Assembly (NCBI RefSeq): GCF_001280595.1
Contig: NZ_LITU01000083.1
Span: forward strand, 261,473 to 325,472
Origin: Paenibacillus xylanivorans
GTDB lineage: Bacteria > Bacillota > Bacilli > Paenibacillales > Paenibacillaceae
DNA: 64,000 bases
Direction of reading: 5' to 3'
In this document: one piece after another, positions 9,232 to 17,074 of the stretch
Layout of the letters: the number at the start of each line of letters is the position of its first letter
Position numbering within the stretch: the stretch's first letter is position 1
Program-made: the position numbers and the translations under genes
Notes under the pieces: model-generated
Database searches by the model: none
What the model was told of the DNA's origin: nothing
The model's input: only the letters and a program-made list of their open reading frames with translations

Positions 9232-11262
9232 ATGGCTGATCAAAAAACATTTTATCTGACAACACCGATTTATTATCCGAGTGACAAACTGCATATCGGA
9301 CACGCATACACGACTGTGGCGGGTGATGCCATGGTTCGTTACAAACGTCTGCGCGGTTATGCTGTTCACTATCTGACAGGAACCGATGAGCATGGTCAGA
9401 AGATTGAGCGTAAGGCACAAGAGAAAGGACAGTCGCCACAAGCCTTTATCGACGACATCGTTGTGGGTATCAAGGAACTGTGGAGCAAGCTGGACATCTC
9501 TAATGACGACTTCATTCGGACTACGGAAGAGCGCCACAAAACAGTGGTACAGGATATCTTTGACCGTTTATTGAAACAAGGGGATATCTACAAGGGTGAG
9601 TACGAAGGCTGGTACAGTATCCCGGATGAGACCTACTACACGGAAACCCAGCTGGTTGATGTGGAGAAGAATGACAAGGGCGAGATTATCTCGGCCAAAA
9701 GTCCAGATAGCGGACATCCGGTGGAGCTGGTAAAAGAAGAATCCTACTTCTTCCGGATGAGCAAGTATGCCGATCGTTTGCTGAAATATTATGAAGAGAA
9801 TCCAGGTTTTATTCAGCCGGAGTCACGTAAAAATGAAATGATTAACAACTTCATCAAGCCGGGTCTGGAAGACTTGGCCGTATCGCGGACAACTTTCGAA
9901 TGGGGCGTCAAAGTTAAAGGTGATCCGAAACACGTTGTGTACGTATGGATTGATGCGTTATCCAACTATATTACAGCTCTTGGTTATGGATCATCCGACG
10001 AATCGCTGTACAACAAATTCTGGCCAGCGGATGTGCATCTGGTAGGCAAGGAAATTGTTCGTTTCCATACGATTTACTGGCCGATTATGCTGATGGCACT
10101 GGATCTACCTTTACCGAAGAAAGTATTCGCTCACGGCTGGCTGTTGATGAAAGACGGCAAAATGTCCAAATCCAAAGGCAATGTCGTTGACCCGGTGACC
10201 CTGATCGACCGTTATGGTCTGGATGCACTTCGTTATTACCTGCTGCGTGAAGTTCCATTTGGTTCAGATGGTACGTTTACTCCAGAAAGCTTTGTAGAGC
10301 GTGTGAACTCCGACCTGGCAAATGACCTTGGAAACCTGTTGAATCGTACGGTAGCCATGGTGGACAAATATTTCGAAGGCAGAGCGCCTGAGTTTACTTC
10401 CGGTGTGACCGAATTTGATTCATCTCTTGAAGAAGCAGGTCTTGCTGTTGTGGAGAAAGTGGAGCAGGCCATGGAAAATCTGCAATTTTCCGTAGCGTTG
10501 ACAGCGATCAGTCAGTTTGTGAGCCGCAGCAACAAATACATTGACGAGACTCAGCCTTGGGCTCTGGCTCGTGATGAAGCGAAACGGAATGAACTGGCAT
10601 CGGTAATGTCGCATCTGATTGAAAGCTTACGGATTGCTTCCATCCTCTTGCAGCCGTTCCTGACACGTGCTCCGCGCAAAATCTGGGAACAGCTCGGCAT
10701 TCAGGAAGGTGAACTGACGGCCTGGGATTCAGCGAAGCAATGGGGCGTTATTCCGGCTGGCAACGCTTTGCAGAAGGGTGACCCGATCTTCCCACGTTTG
10801 GACTCTGAACAGGAGATTGCTTATATTGCAGAAGCGATGACTGGAGGCAAAAAAGCTGAAGCGCAGCATGAGGCAGCTCAAGCTGATGCTGGAGGCTCTT
10901 CGGAAGCCGCTCAACCTGTCACAGCACCCGAAGGAAAAGAGGAAATAGGCATTGACGATTTCGCTAAGGTGGAACTGCGCGTTGCTCAGGTTATTGCCTG
11001 TGAACCGGTCAAAAAAGCCGATAAATTGCTGAAGCTGCAGTTGGATCTGGGCTATGAGCAACGTCAGGTTGTCTCGGGAATTGCGAAGTTTTATTCTCCT
11101 GAAGATATGATTGGACGTAAAGTCATCTGTGTGACGAACCTTAAGCCTGTGAAATTGCGCGGTGAACTGTCCCAGGGCATGATCCTGGCCGCATCCCATG
11201 GAGACCAGCTTACACTGGCAACAGTACCTGATAATATGCCTAATGGTGCACAAGTGAAATAA
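9232..11262 (+). CDS. metG: Methionine--tRNA ligase
   Basis: Charges tRNA-Met with methionine (class I synthetase; called metS in Bacillus). 676 aa. Seen: HIGH at residues 21-24, KMSKS at about 310-314, the anticodon-binding alpha-helical domain, and a C-terminal tRNA-binding EMAP/Trbp111-like domain from about 570 (IGIDDFAKVELRVAQVI). A linker rich in Ala and Gln lies before it. An upstream in-frame codon at 9124 lies inside the terminator of the T-box leader, so I chose ATG 9232, 8 bases after GGAGGAG. Expression should follow tRNA-Met charging through the T-box leader. Confidence 0.97.
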   Translation: MADQKTFYLTTPIYYPSDKLHIGHAYTTVAGDAMVRYKRLRGYAVHYLTGTDEHGQKIERKAQEKGQSPQAFIDDIVVGIKELWSKLDISNDDFIRTTEERHKTVVQDIFDRLLKQGDIYKGEYEGWYSIPDETYYTETQLVDVEKNDKGEIISAKSPDSGHPVELVKEESYFFRMSKYADRLLKYYEENPGFIQPESRKNEMINNFIKPGLEDLAVSRTTFEWGVKVKGDPKHVVYVWIDALSNYITALGYGSSDESLYNKFWPADVHLVGKEIVRFHTIYWPIMLMALDLPLPKKVFAHGWLLMKDGKMSKSKGNVVDPVTLIDRYGLDALRYYLLREVPFGSDGTFTPESFVERVNSDLANDLGNLLNRTVAMVDKYFEGRAPEFTSGVTEFDSSLEEAGLAVVEKVEQAMENLQFSVALTAISQFVSRSNKYIDETQPWALARDEAKRNELASVMSHLIESLRIASILLQPFLTRAPRKIWEQLGIQEGELTAWDSAKQWGVIPAGNALQKGDPIFPRLDSEQEIAYIAEAMTGGKKAEAQHEAAQADAGGSSEAAQPVTAPEGKEEIGIDDFAKVELRVAQVIACEPVKKADKLLKLQLDLGYEQRQVVSGIAKFYSPEDMIGRKVICVTNLKPVKLRGELSQGMILAASHGDQLTLATVPDNMPNGAQVK

Positions 11263-11308
11263 GACTTTGACGGTGTAACCAAGGATATGGTTTATATAGC
11301 GGTAATAG

Positions 11309-11340
11309 AAGGTGGCTCGATGCGAATCGGGTCACTTTTT
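11309..11340 (+). terminator. Intrinsic terminator after metG
   Basis: AAGGTGGCTCGAT and AATCGGGTCACTT form an imperfect stem followed by five T. Confidence 0.65.
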
Positions 11341-11432
11341 ATTTTGGATGAAATCGCATCTGAGGCGAAGAAAACAAGCATATACTGTTATGAACTCCGT
11401 GCTCAAGGAAAGAATGAATAGGACAGAGCGGC

Positions 11433-11461
11433 TTGACAAGTTCGTGCAGGTTACCTATAAT
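11433..11461 (+). promoter_or_regulatory. Consensus sigmaA promoter of the znu operon
   Basis: TTGACA (11433-11438), exactly 17 bases, TATAAT (11456-11461): a perfect vegetative promoter, so control is expected to be by repression. Confidence 0.85.
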
Positions 11462-11467
11462 TCTTTC

Positions 11468-11481
11468 AGTAATGTTTACGA
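11468..11481 (+). promoter_or_regulatory. Candidate Zur operator before znuA
   Basis: AGTAATGTTTACGA, just downstream of the -10 box, fits the Zur-type palindrome CGTAATNATTACGA at 12 of 14 positions by eye. The place is right for repression by the Zur protein encoded at 8075. Confidence 0.55.
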
Positions 11482-11574
11482 TTAAGAGATGCGGAGTGAA
11501 TACTAGTGAAATTTTATATTGGAAGAAATCTAGACCAGGTAAACCGGACTCTAGCGACAGGTAGAAGAGGACAT

Positions 11575-12564
11575 ATGAAATTATTGCTCAGTGGTCTGCT
11601 TGTTCTTAGTTTGCTCATATTGTCGGCATGCGGTCAGAATAATTCGGAGAGTGCAAAGCTGGTGGAAGGTAAAGTGAATGTGATCACGAGCTTCTATCCT
11701 GTCTATGCGTTTACTTCGACAATTGGCGGGGAAGATGCGAATGTCATTAATTTGCTGCCCACAGGTGTTGAACCACATGACTGGACGCCGAAGAGCCAAG
11801 ATATTGTGAATACATCCAAAGCCCAGTTGTTCCTATACAATGGTGCAGGTCTGGAAGGATGGGTCCCCAACTTCCTGAAGTCACTGAATAGCGATACCAA
11901 GGTGAAATCAGTTGCAGTAAGTGAAGGGGTTACTCTATTGACTGCTGAAGGTGATGATGGACACGGTCATGGTGAAGAACAGGTCGATGAACATAGCGAC
12001 GAACATGCAGATGAAGCTAACGCAGAGGACATTGCGGACCATCATGTGGACCCTCATACGTGGGTAAGTCCGAAGTCGGCAATGGTAATGGCTGAGAACA
12101 TCAAAAACAGCTTGGTTGAAGTAGACCCTGCACATAAAGAAGGATATGAACAACGCTACGAAGAGCTGCGGACCAAGCTGGAAACACTGGATCAGCACTT
12201 TACGGATGAATTGTCCAACGTACCCAACAAGGAAATTGTCGTATCACACCAAGCCTTTGGATACCTTGCACGTGATTATGGTTTGACCCAGCATGCCATT
12301 ATGGGACTTTCTCCAGATGCGGAGCCCACAGGTCAAGATATTGTGAAGTTGGCTAAGCTCGTGAAGGATGAAGGGATTAAATACATTTTCTTCGAAGAGC
12401 TGGTATCTGACAAATTGGCGAAAACCCTTGCCAATGAAGCGGGTGTAGAGACGATGGTCCTGAATCCTGTAGAAGGTTTAACCAAAGAACAGGCCACAAA
12501 TGGGGATGATTATTTCACCCTGATGGAGAAAAATTTGCAAAATCTGCTGATCGCATTAAAATAA
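11575..12564 (+). CDS. znuA: Zinc ABC transporter substrate-binding lipoprotein
   Basis: Cluster A-I metal-binding lipoprotein (ZnuA/AdcA type, 329 aa) that captures zinc outside the membrane and passes it to ZnuB. Seen: a lipoprotein signal with lipobox LSAC at about residues 16-19; the family block GVEPHDWTP; a His/Asp/Glu-rich loop at about 125-155 (several HGHG and DEH pairs) typical of zinc rather than manganese binders; HVDPHTWVSP; VVSHQAFGYLARDYG; and FFEELVSDKLA. An in-frame GTG at 11506 with its own GGAG would add 23 residues before the signal peptide. ATG 11575, behind AGAAGAGG, gives a normal lipoprotein signal and is preferred. Confidence 0.93.
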   Translation: MKLLLSGLLVLSLLILSACGQNNSESAKLVEGKVNVITSFYPVYAFTSTIGGEDANVINLLPTGVEPHDWTPKSQDIVNTSKAQLFLYNGAGLEGWVPNFLKSLNSDTKVKSVAVSEGVTLLTAEGDDGHGHGEEQVDEHSDEHADEANAEDIADHHVDPHTWVSPKSAMVMAENIKNSLVEVDPAHKEGYEQRYEELRTKLETLDQHFTDELSNVPNKEIVVSHQAFGYLARDYGLTQHAIMGLSPDAEPTGQDIVKLAKLVKDEGIKYIFFEELVSDKLAKTLANEAGVETMVLNPVEGLTKEQATNGDDYFTLMEKNLQNLLIALK

Positions 12565-12619
12565 GATAGACTGAAGGATTCGTTTGCAATCCTTATATAT
12601 AATGAAGGGCGGCTTTGCC

Positions 12620-13378
12620 ATGCAGCAAATCATGCCATTGTGTCATGATCCAATCATAGAGATCGAGAAACTATCATTTTCCTACGGGGACCAGCGAGTG
12701 ATCGAAAATCTTGATTTTATGGTCCAGGAAAGGGATTTTGTCGGGATTATCGGTTCAAACGGGGCAGGCAAAACGACATTGCTGCGAATGCTGGTTGGAC
12801 TGTTGCCCCCAGCCGAGGGGGATATCAAATTATTTGGACAGTCGATCCGCCGATTCAAGGATTGGGAACGAATTGGTTATGTTCCGCAAAAAAATGCGTT
12901 TAACCCATTGTTCCCTGCAACGGTACGGGAAGTCGTGATGTCCGGCTTGTACAACAACAAGAATATGTTCCGTCGCATGTCTCGTAAATGTCAGCAGCAG
13001 TGCACAGATGCCCTGCAAGTGATGAGGATCGAGGATCTAGCGAACAAACGGATCGGACAACTGTCCGGCGGACAGCAACAGCGTGTGTTTTTGGCACGGG
13101 CGCTTATTAATCACCCTGATCTGCTGATTCTGGATGAACCGACGGTGGGCATTGATGCCGAATCCCAGGCGAGCTTTTTCGAACTCATTACCCATATGCA
13201 TGAACACCACCGGATGACATTTTTGATGGTATCACATGATATGGACCGGATGGAGAGTTATCTCGGTTCCAAAGCAGCGGTGACGAACGGAAAGATACAT
13301 TTCCATGTCCGTCATTCCCATGAGGTGGAAGACTGTGCCGAGACGAATTTGCAGCATACCACCACCCAGGTACGTTAG
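12620..13378 (+). CDS. znuC: Zinc ABC transporter ATP-binding protein
   Basis: ATPase of the zinc importer, 252 aa. Seen: Walker A GSNGAGKTTLL, Q-loop YVPQKNAFN, ABC signature LSGGQQQR, Walker B LLILDEP, and a switch His in VSHDMD. The C-terminus ends with a short His-containing stretch (HFHVRHSHEVED). Two further in-frame starts lie upstream (12584, 12602). ATG 12620, behind GAAGGGCGG, has the best spacing. It sits between znuA and znuB in an apparent operon. Confidence 0.93.
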   Translation: MQQIMPLCHDPIIEIEKLSFSYGDQRVIENLDFMVQERDFVGIIGSNGAGKTTLLRMLVGLLPPAEGDIKLFGQSIRRFKDWERIGYVPQKNAFNPLFPATVREVVMSGLYNNKNMFRRMSRKCQQQCTDALQVMRIEDLANKRIGQLSGGQQQRVFLARALINHPDLLILDEPTVGIDAESQASFFELITHMHEHHRMTFLMVSHDMDRMESYLGSKAAVTNGKIHFHVRHSHEVEDCAETNLQHTTTQVR

Positions 13379-13428
13379 ACGCGTGTGCGCAACCAGATTA
13401 GAGCAAGGCCGAAGGAGTCGTGTGTGTT

Positions 13429-14232
13429 TTGGAAATTTTAATGAGTGATTTTTTTCAGCGGGCACTGGCGGGGGGACTGCTAATCGGCATCACTGCACCA
13501 TTGATCGGATTGTTCCTGGTGCTGCGGCGTTTATCCATGATCGGGGATACCCTGTCTCATGTGACTATTGCCGGTGTTGCACTCGGATTCCTGATTGAAG
13601 TGTATCCGATAGCGGTGGGTCTTATTTTTGCCGTGCTCGCATCATTTGCGATAGAAAAACTGCGCAAGGCGTACAAGAGTTACGCCGAATTATCGATTGC
13701 GATCATCATGTCCGGTGGAGTGGCGCTGGCTTCGTTGTTCTTCACGCTGGGCAAAGGATATAATACAGATGTTATGAGTTACCTTTTCGGCAGTATTTAT
13801 ACACTAGACTCCACGGATTTGAAACTGGTTGGTGTGGTAACGCTGATCGTGGTCATCGTTGTAGCATTGTTACATAAGGAGTTTTTCCTGCTCAGCTTTG
13901 AGGAAGATGCCGCAGCTGTTACCGGATTGCCTGTGAAACTGCTGAATATGCTGATTACCGTGATGACAGCCCTTGTCATTAGTACGGCGATCAAAATCGT
14001 GGGCGCCTTGCTGGTATCCGCCTTGCTGACCATTCCGGTAGCTGTAAGCTTGCTCATGGCACGAAGTTTCAAATCGGCGATTATATTGTCCGTGGTCATT
14101 GGTGAAATAGCAGTGGTTATTGGACTGGTTGTGGCCGGGATCTGGAACCTTGCACCAGGAGCAACGATTGTACTTTTGCTTATCATGATGCTGATTCTTA
14201 CGATGATTGGAAAAAAAGGGTTCCGAGCCTGA
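13429..14232 (+). CDS. znuB: Zinc ABC transporter permease
   Basis: Membrane permease of the zinc importer (ABC-3 family, about 267 aa), with roughly eight hydrophobic helices. Seen: the family N-terminus MSDFFQRALAGGLLIGITAP, LRRLSMIGDTLSHVTIAG, and the repeated hydrophobic segments through ...KIVGALLVSALLTIPVA. The start is uncertain: GTG 13420 lies too close to GAAGGAG, TTG 13429 has 11 bases of spacing, and ATG 13441 is further away. TTG 13429 is used here. It completes the znuACB operon. Confidence 0.92.
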   Translation: MEILMSDFFQRALAGGLLIGITAPLIGLFLVLRRLSMIGDTLSHVTIAGVALGFLIEVYPIAVGLIFAVLASFAIEKLRKAYKSYAELSIAIIMSGGVALASLFFTLGKGYNTDVMSYLFGSIYTLDSTDLKLVGVVTLIVVIVVALLHKEFFLLSFEEDAAAVTGLPVKLLNMLITVMTALVISTAIKIVGALLVSALLTIPVAVSLLMARSFKSAIILSVVIGEIAVVIGLVVAGIWNLAPGATIVLLLIMMLILTMIGKKGFRA

Positions 14233-14279
14233 TTCTGAACGTGAGCAAGTGAGCCCCAGGGAAGGGAGATATCCGCTTC

Positions 14280-14993
14280 ATGCCTGATGTTAATGTGTGG
14301 CTGGCTTTTGTAGCAGGATTAGCTTCATTTATATCGCCTTGCTGTCTTCCACTGTATCCTTCGTACCTTTCTTATATTACGGGTATGACGGTACAACGGT
14401 TGAAGGATGAACGCAATCAGCGTGAAGTTCGTTTCAAGACATTGACTCATACGCTGGCGTTTATTTTGGGCTTCTCGGCTGTGTTTTATTCGTTGGGGCT
14501 GGGAGCCGGATTGTTTGGTCAATTTTTCAATGATAACCGTGATCTCATTCGTCAATTATCCGCTATCTTGATTATGTTAATGGGTTTATTCTTGCTGGGG
14601 TTGTTCAAACCACAGTTTCTGATGAAAGAGCGTAAGATGGATATGAAATGGAAACCGGCGGGCTACTTGGGCTCATTTATTTTTGGCATTGGTTTCTCGG
14701 CAGGCTGGTCGCCTTGTATTGGACCGATCTTGACTGCCATCATCGCAATGGCTGCAAGCGAACCAACAACCTGGTTGGCATTGATTACGGGGTATACGGC
14801 CGGATTTGCGCTACCGTTTTTCATTCTGGCCTTTTTCATCGGTTCTACACGATGGATCTTGCGTTATTCCAATATTATGATGAAAGCCGGGGGCGCATTA
14901 ATGTTGTTCCTTGGGGTTCTGTTATTCACGGATCAGATGACAAAAATCACGATTTGGCTACAGCAAATTACACCCGATTGGATGATTATTTAG
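14280..14993 (+). CDS. ccdA: Cytochrome c biogenesis protein CcdA
   Basis: Membrane thiol-disulfide transporter of 237 aa (CcdA/DsbD type) that passes reducing power across the membrane for cytochrome c maturation and, in spore formers, spore envelope proteins. Seen: about six membrane helices, the conserved redox cysteine in FISPCCLPLYPSYLSYI near residues 15-30, and the second in GWSPCIGPIL at about 145. An extra Cys stands next to the first one. GAAGGGAG lies 11 bases before the ATG. It follows znuB by 47 bases, so it could be read from the znu promoter. Confidence 0.93.
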   Translation: MPDVNVWLAFVAGLASFISPCCLPLYPSYLSYITGMTVQRLKDERNQREVRFKTLTHTLAFILGFSAVFYSLGLGAGLFGQFFNDNRDLIRQLSAILIMLMGLFLLGLFKPQFLMKERKMDMKWKPAGYLGSFIFGIGFSAGWSPCIGPILTAIIAMAASEPTTWLALITGYTAGFALPFFILAFFIGSTRWILRYSNIMMKAGGALMLFLGVLLFTDQMTKITIWLQQITPDWMII

Positions 14994-15043
14994 CACAGCA
15001 ACGAGTTTTTTTGTTTTACTCAACAATTATTTTAAATAAGTAT

Positions 15044-15097
15044 AAAGCAGGCTACATGGAAACCAGAACGATTCTGGCTCATGTAACCTGCTTTTTT
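15044..15097 (+). terminator. Intrinsic terminator between ccdA and splB
   Basis: A long stem: AAGCAGGCTACATG pairs with CATGTAACCTGCTT, and the inner CCAGAA pairs with TTCTGG; T-run follows. It ends the ccdA transcript. Confidence 0.9.
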
Positions 15098-15135
15098 AAT
15101 CAAACGCTTTCTAATAAAAGAGGGCGGTGCTACGC

Positions 15136-16206
15136 TTAGGTGAAATAATCAATGTTGGCCAGTGGGAAATGCTCAAAAATGCGTTCAGTAATAAACTCGC
15201 GCAGGGCATCCTGTTGATCATCCTTATACACATATTTATACTGGCCCCAGCGGCCCCATTTCATTTTTCGCTTTTCGATATCCATCTCGAGCTTGGTTTT
15301 GGGGTATCGCTTCTCAATGGTGGCTTTTGCCGTTTTAGTAAAACGGTGCTGGATCATCTCAAAGGTTAAATCCTTGGTTGCGTCTTCAGGAAGTGTATCG
15401 GCAAGCTTTTGTAAAAGCTCGCTATATCCTTCTTCCCATCCGTCGTACCACATGATTGGGGCAATAATGAAACCGAGCGGATAACCGGCATGAGCTATTT
15501 TGCCTGCGGCTTCAATACGCTCTTCAAACCGCGAGGTGGCTGGCTCAAAGTTTTTGATAACGTAATCGGAATTCACACTGAAGCGGATACGAGTGTGTCC
15601 GTTATGCTTGATGTTTAATAAAGGCTCAACATGATGATATTTGGTTACAAAGCGAAGTCGCCCGTGCTCCTCATCTGCCATAAAACGAATCAGGTCACCA
15701 AGGTTTCCCGTAATATGCTCCAGTCCTACGGGATCGGATGTACAAGCCGCTTCGAAACGGGTAATTTCAGGAGCACGTTCCTCAATGTAACCTTTGGCAG
15801 CCTGAATGATCTCTTCGGTGTTTACATAGACACGGACATAGGGCTTGGCCCCAAGTGTCGTTTGAAGATAACAATAATGACAGTGGCCCATACAGCCTGT
15901 GGAGATGGGAATGGCATATTCGGCTGAGGGCTTCGATTGGTCAAACTTAAGTGTTTTACGCACGCCAACGACAAGGGTTCGCTTGGCCATTCGATACTTT
16001 TCCTGTTCCGTCTCACCGGGGAGATTGGTGATTCGATTATGGGATGTCGTCATCTGATATGGAATATCTCTGGAGGTGACCCATTCCATAATCCGTTTAC
16101 CTTTCTCATATTCCAGCGCACCGGGTTCAAAATACACCAAATCGGGAATAAAGGGTTTAGTACCTTTTACTTTACGAACGGGTGGATGCGCTACACTTGT
16201 ACTCAC
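15136..16206 (-). CDS. splB: Spore photoproduct lyase
   Basis: Radical-SAM DNA repair enzyme of 356 aa that reverses the 5-thyminyl-5,6-dihydrothymine lesion during spore germination. Seen: the SplB block GCMGHCHYCYLQTTLG with the three cysteines that bind the 4Fe-4S cluster (about residues 97-111), the N-terminal FIPDLVYFEPGALEY, and a C-terminal region with KMKWGRWGQYKYVY. No splA-like small gene is seen next to it. The gene runs opposite to its neighbours and presumably has its own forespore promoter upstream, near 16230, which I could not pin down. Confidence 0.95.
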   Translation of the reverse strand: MSTSVAHPPVRKVKGTKPFIPDLVYFEPGALEYEKGKRIMEWVTSRDIPYQMTTSHNRITNLPGETEQEKYRMAKRTLVVGVRKTLKFDQSKPSAEYAIPISTGCMGHCHYCYLQTTLGAKPYVRVYVNTEEIIQAAKGYIEERAPEITRFEAACTSDPVGLEHITGNLGDLIRFMADEEHGRLRFVTKYHHVEPLLNIKHNGHTRIRFSVNSDYVIKNFEPATSRFEERIEAAGKIAHAGYPLGFIIAPIMWYDGWEEGYSELLQKLADTLPEDATKDLTFEMIQHRFTKTAKATIEKRYPKTKLEMDIEKRKMKWGRWGQYKYVYKDDQQDALREFITERIFEHFPLANIDYFT

Positions 16207-16437
16207 GAAATCACTCCTTTCAATCCGGAACCTTGCTTAGTTTGCCTCGTTTGGGGATAAGTCACCCTTGCCAATACTTGCGCAATGCTAACGGAAAATG
16301 AGGCCTGAAAACGCTTTATGGACAGTAAATAGTGAATGAATTGTGCAGGACTTGCCAATGCGTATTGATAACATGTATCATTATAAGATAGGGACCAGGC
16401 AAGAATATTGCCGGTCAGAGAGAAGAGAGGGAAGCAG

Positions 16438-16866
16438 ATGCCAACGCCCAGTATGGAAGATTATTTGGAGCGTATTTACAAATTAATTGATGAAAAGGGC
16501 TATGCTCGTGTGTCTGATATAGCTGAAGGTTTGGAAGTGCATCCTTCATCGGTGACGAAGATGATCCAAAAGCTGGACAAAGACGAGTACCTAATCTATG
16601 AGAAGTACCGCGGGCTAGTGCTTACGCCAAAAGGCAAAAAGATGGGCAAACGTTTGATGGAGCGCCATCATCTGCTTGAACAATTTTTGACGACGATTGG
16701 TGTTCAAGAGGAAAATATTTATCAGGATGTCGAAGGAATTGAACACCATCTGAGTTGGGATTCCATTACCTGCATCGAGTCTTTGGTTGAATATTTCCGT
16801 CAGGATGAGAATCGATTGCGTGATCTGAAAAGTATTCAGGAAGTTATAAGCAATACCGAATCCTAA
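16438..16866 (+). CDS. mntR: Manganese-responsive regulator, DtxR family
   Basis: Mn2+-sensing repressor of 142 aa that controls manganese uptake. Seen: the MntR N-terminus PTPSMEDYLERIYKLI, a winged helix with VHPSSVTKMIQKLDKD, the metal-site residues Glu and His in MERHHLLEQFLTTIGV, and EGIEHHLSWDSITCI. There is no SH3-like domain, as is normal for MntR. ATG 16438 follows GAGAGGGAAGCAG; a longer frame from 16408 lacks a site. In B. subtilis mntR also stands next to the yqhO...efp block, which matches the layout here. Confidence 0.95.
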   Translation: MPTPSMEDYLERIYKLIDEKGYARVSDIAEGLEVHPSSVTKMIQKLDKDEYLIYEKYRGLVLTPKGKKMGKRLMERHHLLEQFLTTIGVQEENIYQDVEGIEHHLSWDSITCIESLVEYFRQDENRLRDLKSIQEVISNTES

Positions 16867-16920
16867 GTTTGCAAACCTTTACTCACCTGGAAAAATGCAA
16901 TGCAAATCCATTCAAAAATC

Positions 16921-16970
16921 AAAGGATGCACCTGCCGTTAAAAAGGTAGGGAGCGTCCTTTTGCTTTTTT
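16921..16970 (+). terminator. Intrinsic terminator after mntR
   Basis: AAAGGATGCACCTGCC and GGTAGGGAGCGTCCTTT pair with small bulges around an A-rich loop, followed by TTGCTTTTTT. Confidence 0.8.
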
Positions 16971-16993
16971 TGACCAAAATTTGGCGATTATTC

Positions 16994-17022
16994 GCAACTA
17001 AACAATCCTTAGGAGCGTCTAT
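16994..17022 (+). promoter_or_regulatory. Candidate ECF-sigma promoter for the GHL10 gene
   Basis: GCAAC (16994-16998), a 17-base gap, CGTCTAT (17016-17022). It resembles the motif at 5360-5387 before the other stalk-domain gene, though the gap is one base longer. Confidence 0.4.
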
Positions 17023-17074
17023 TAAACTAGCAGAATTTGCCGCGAATTTATAATTATTTTGGAGGATTGCACTG

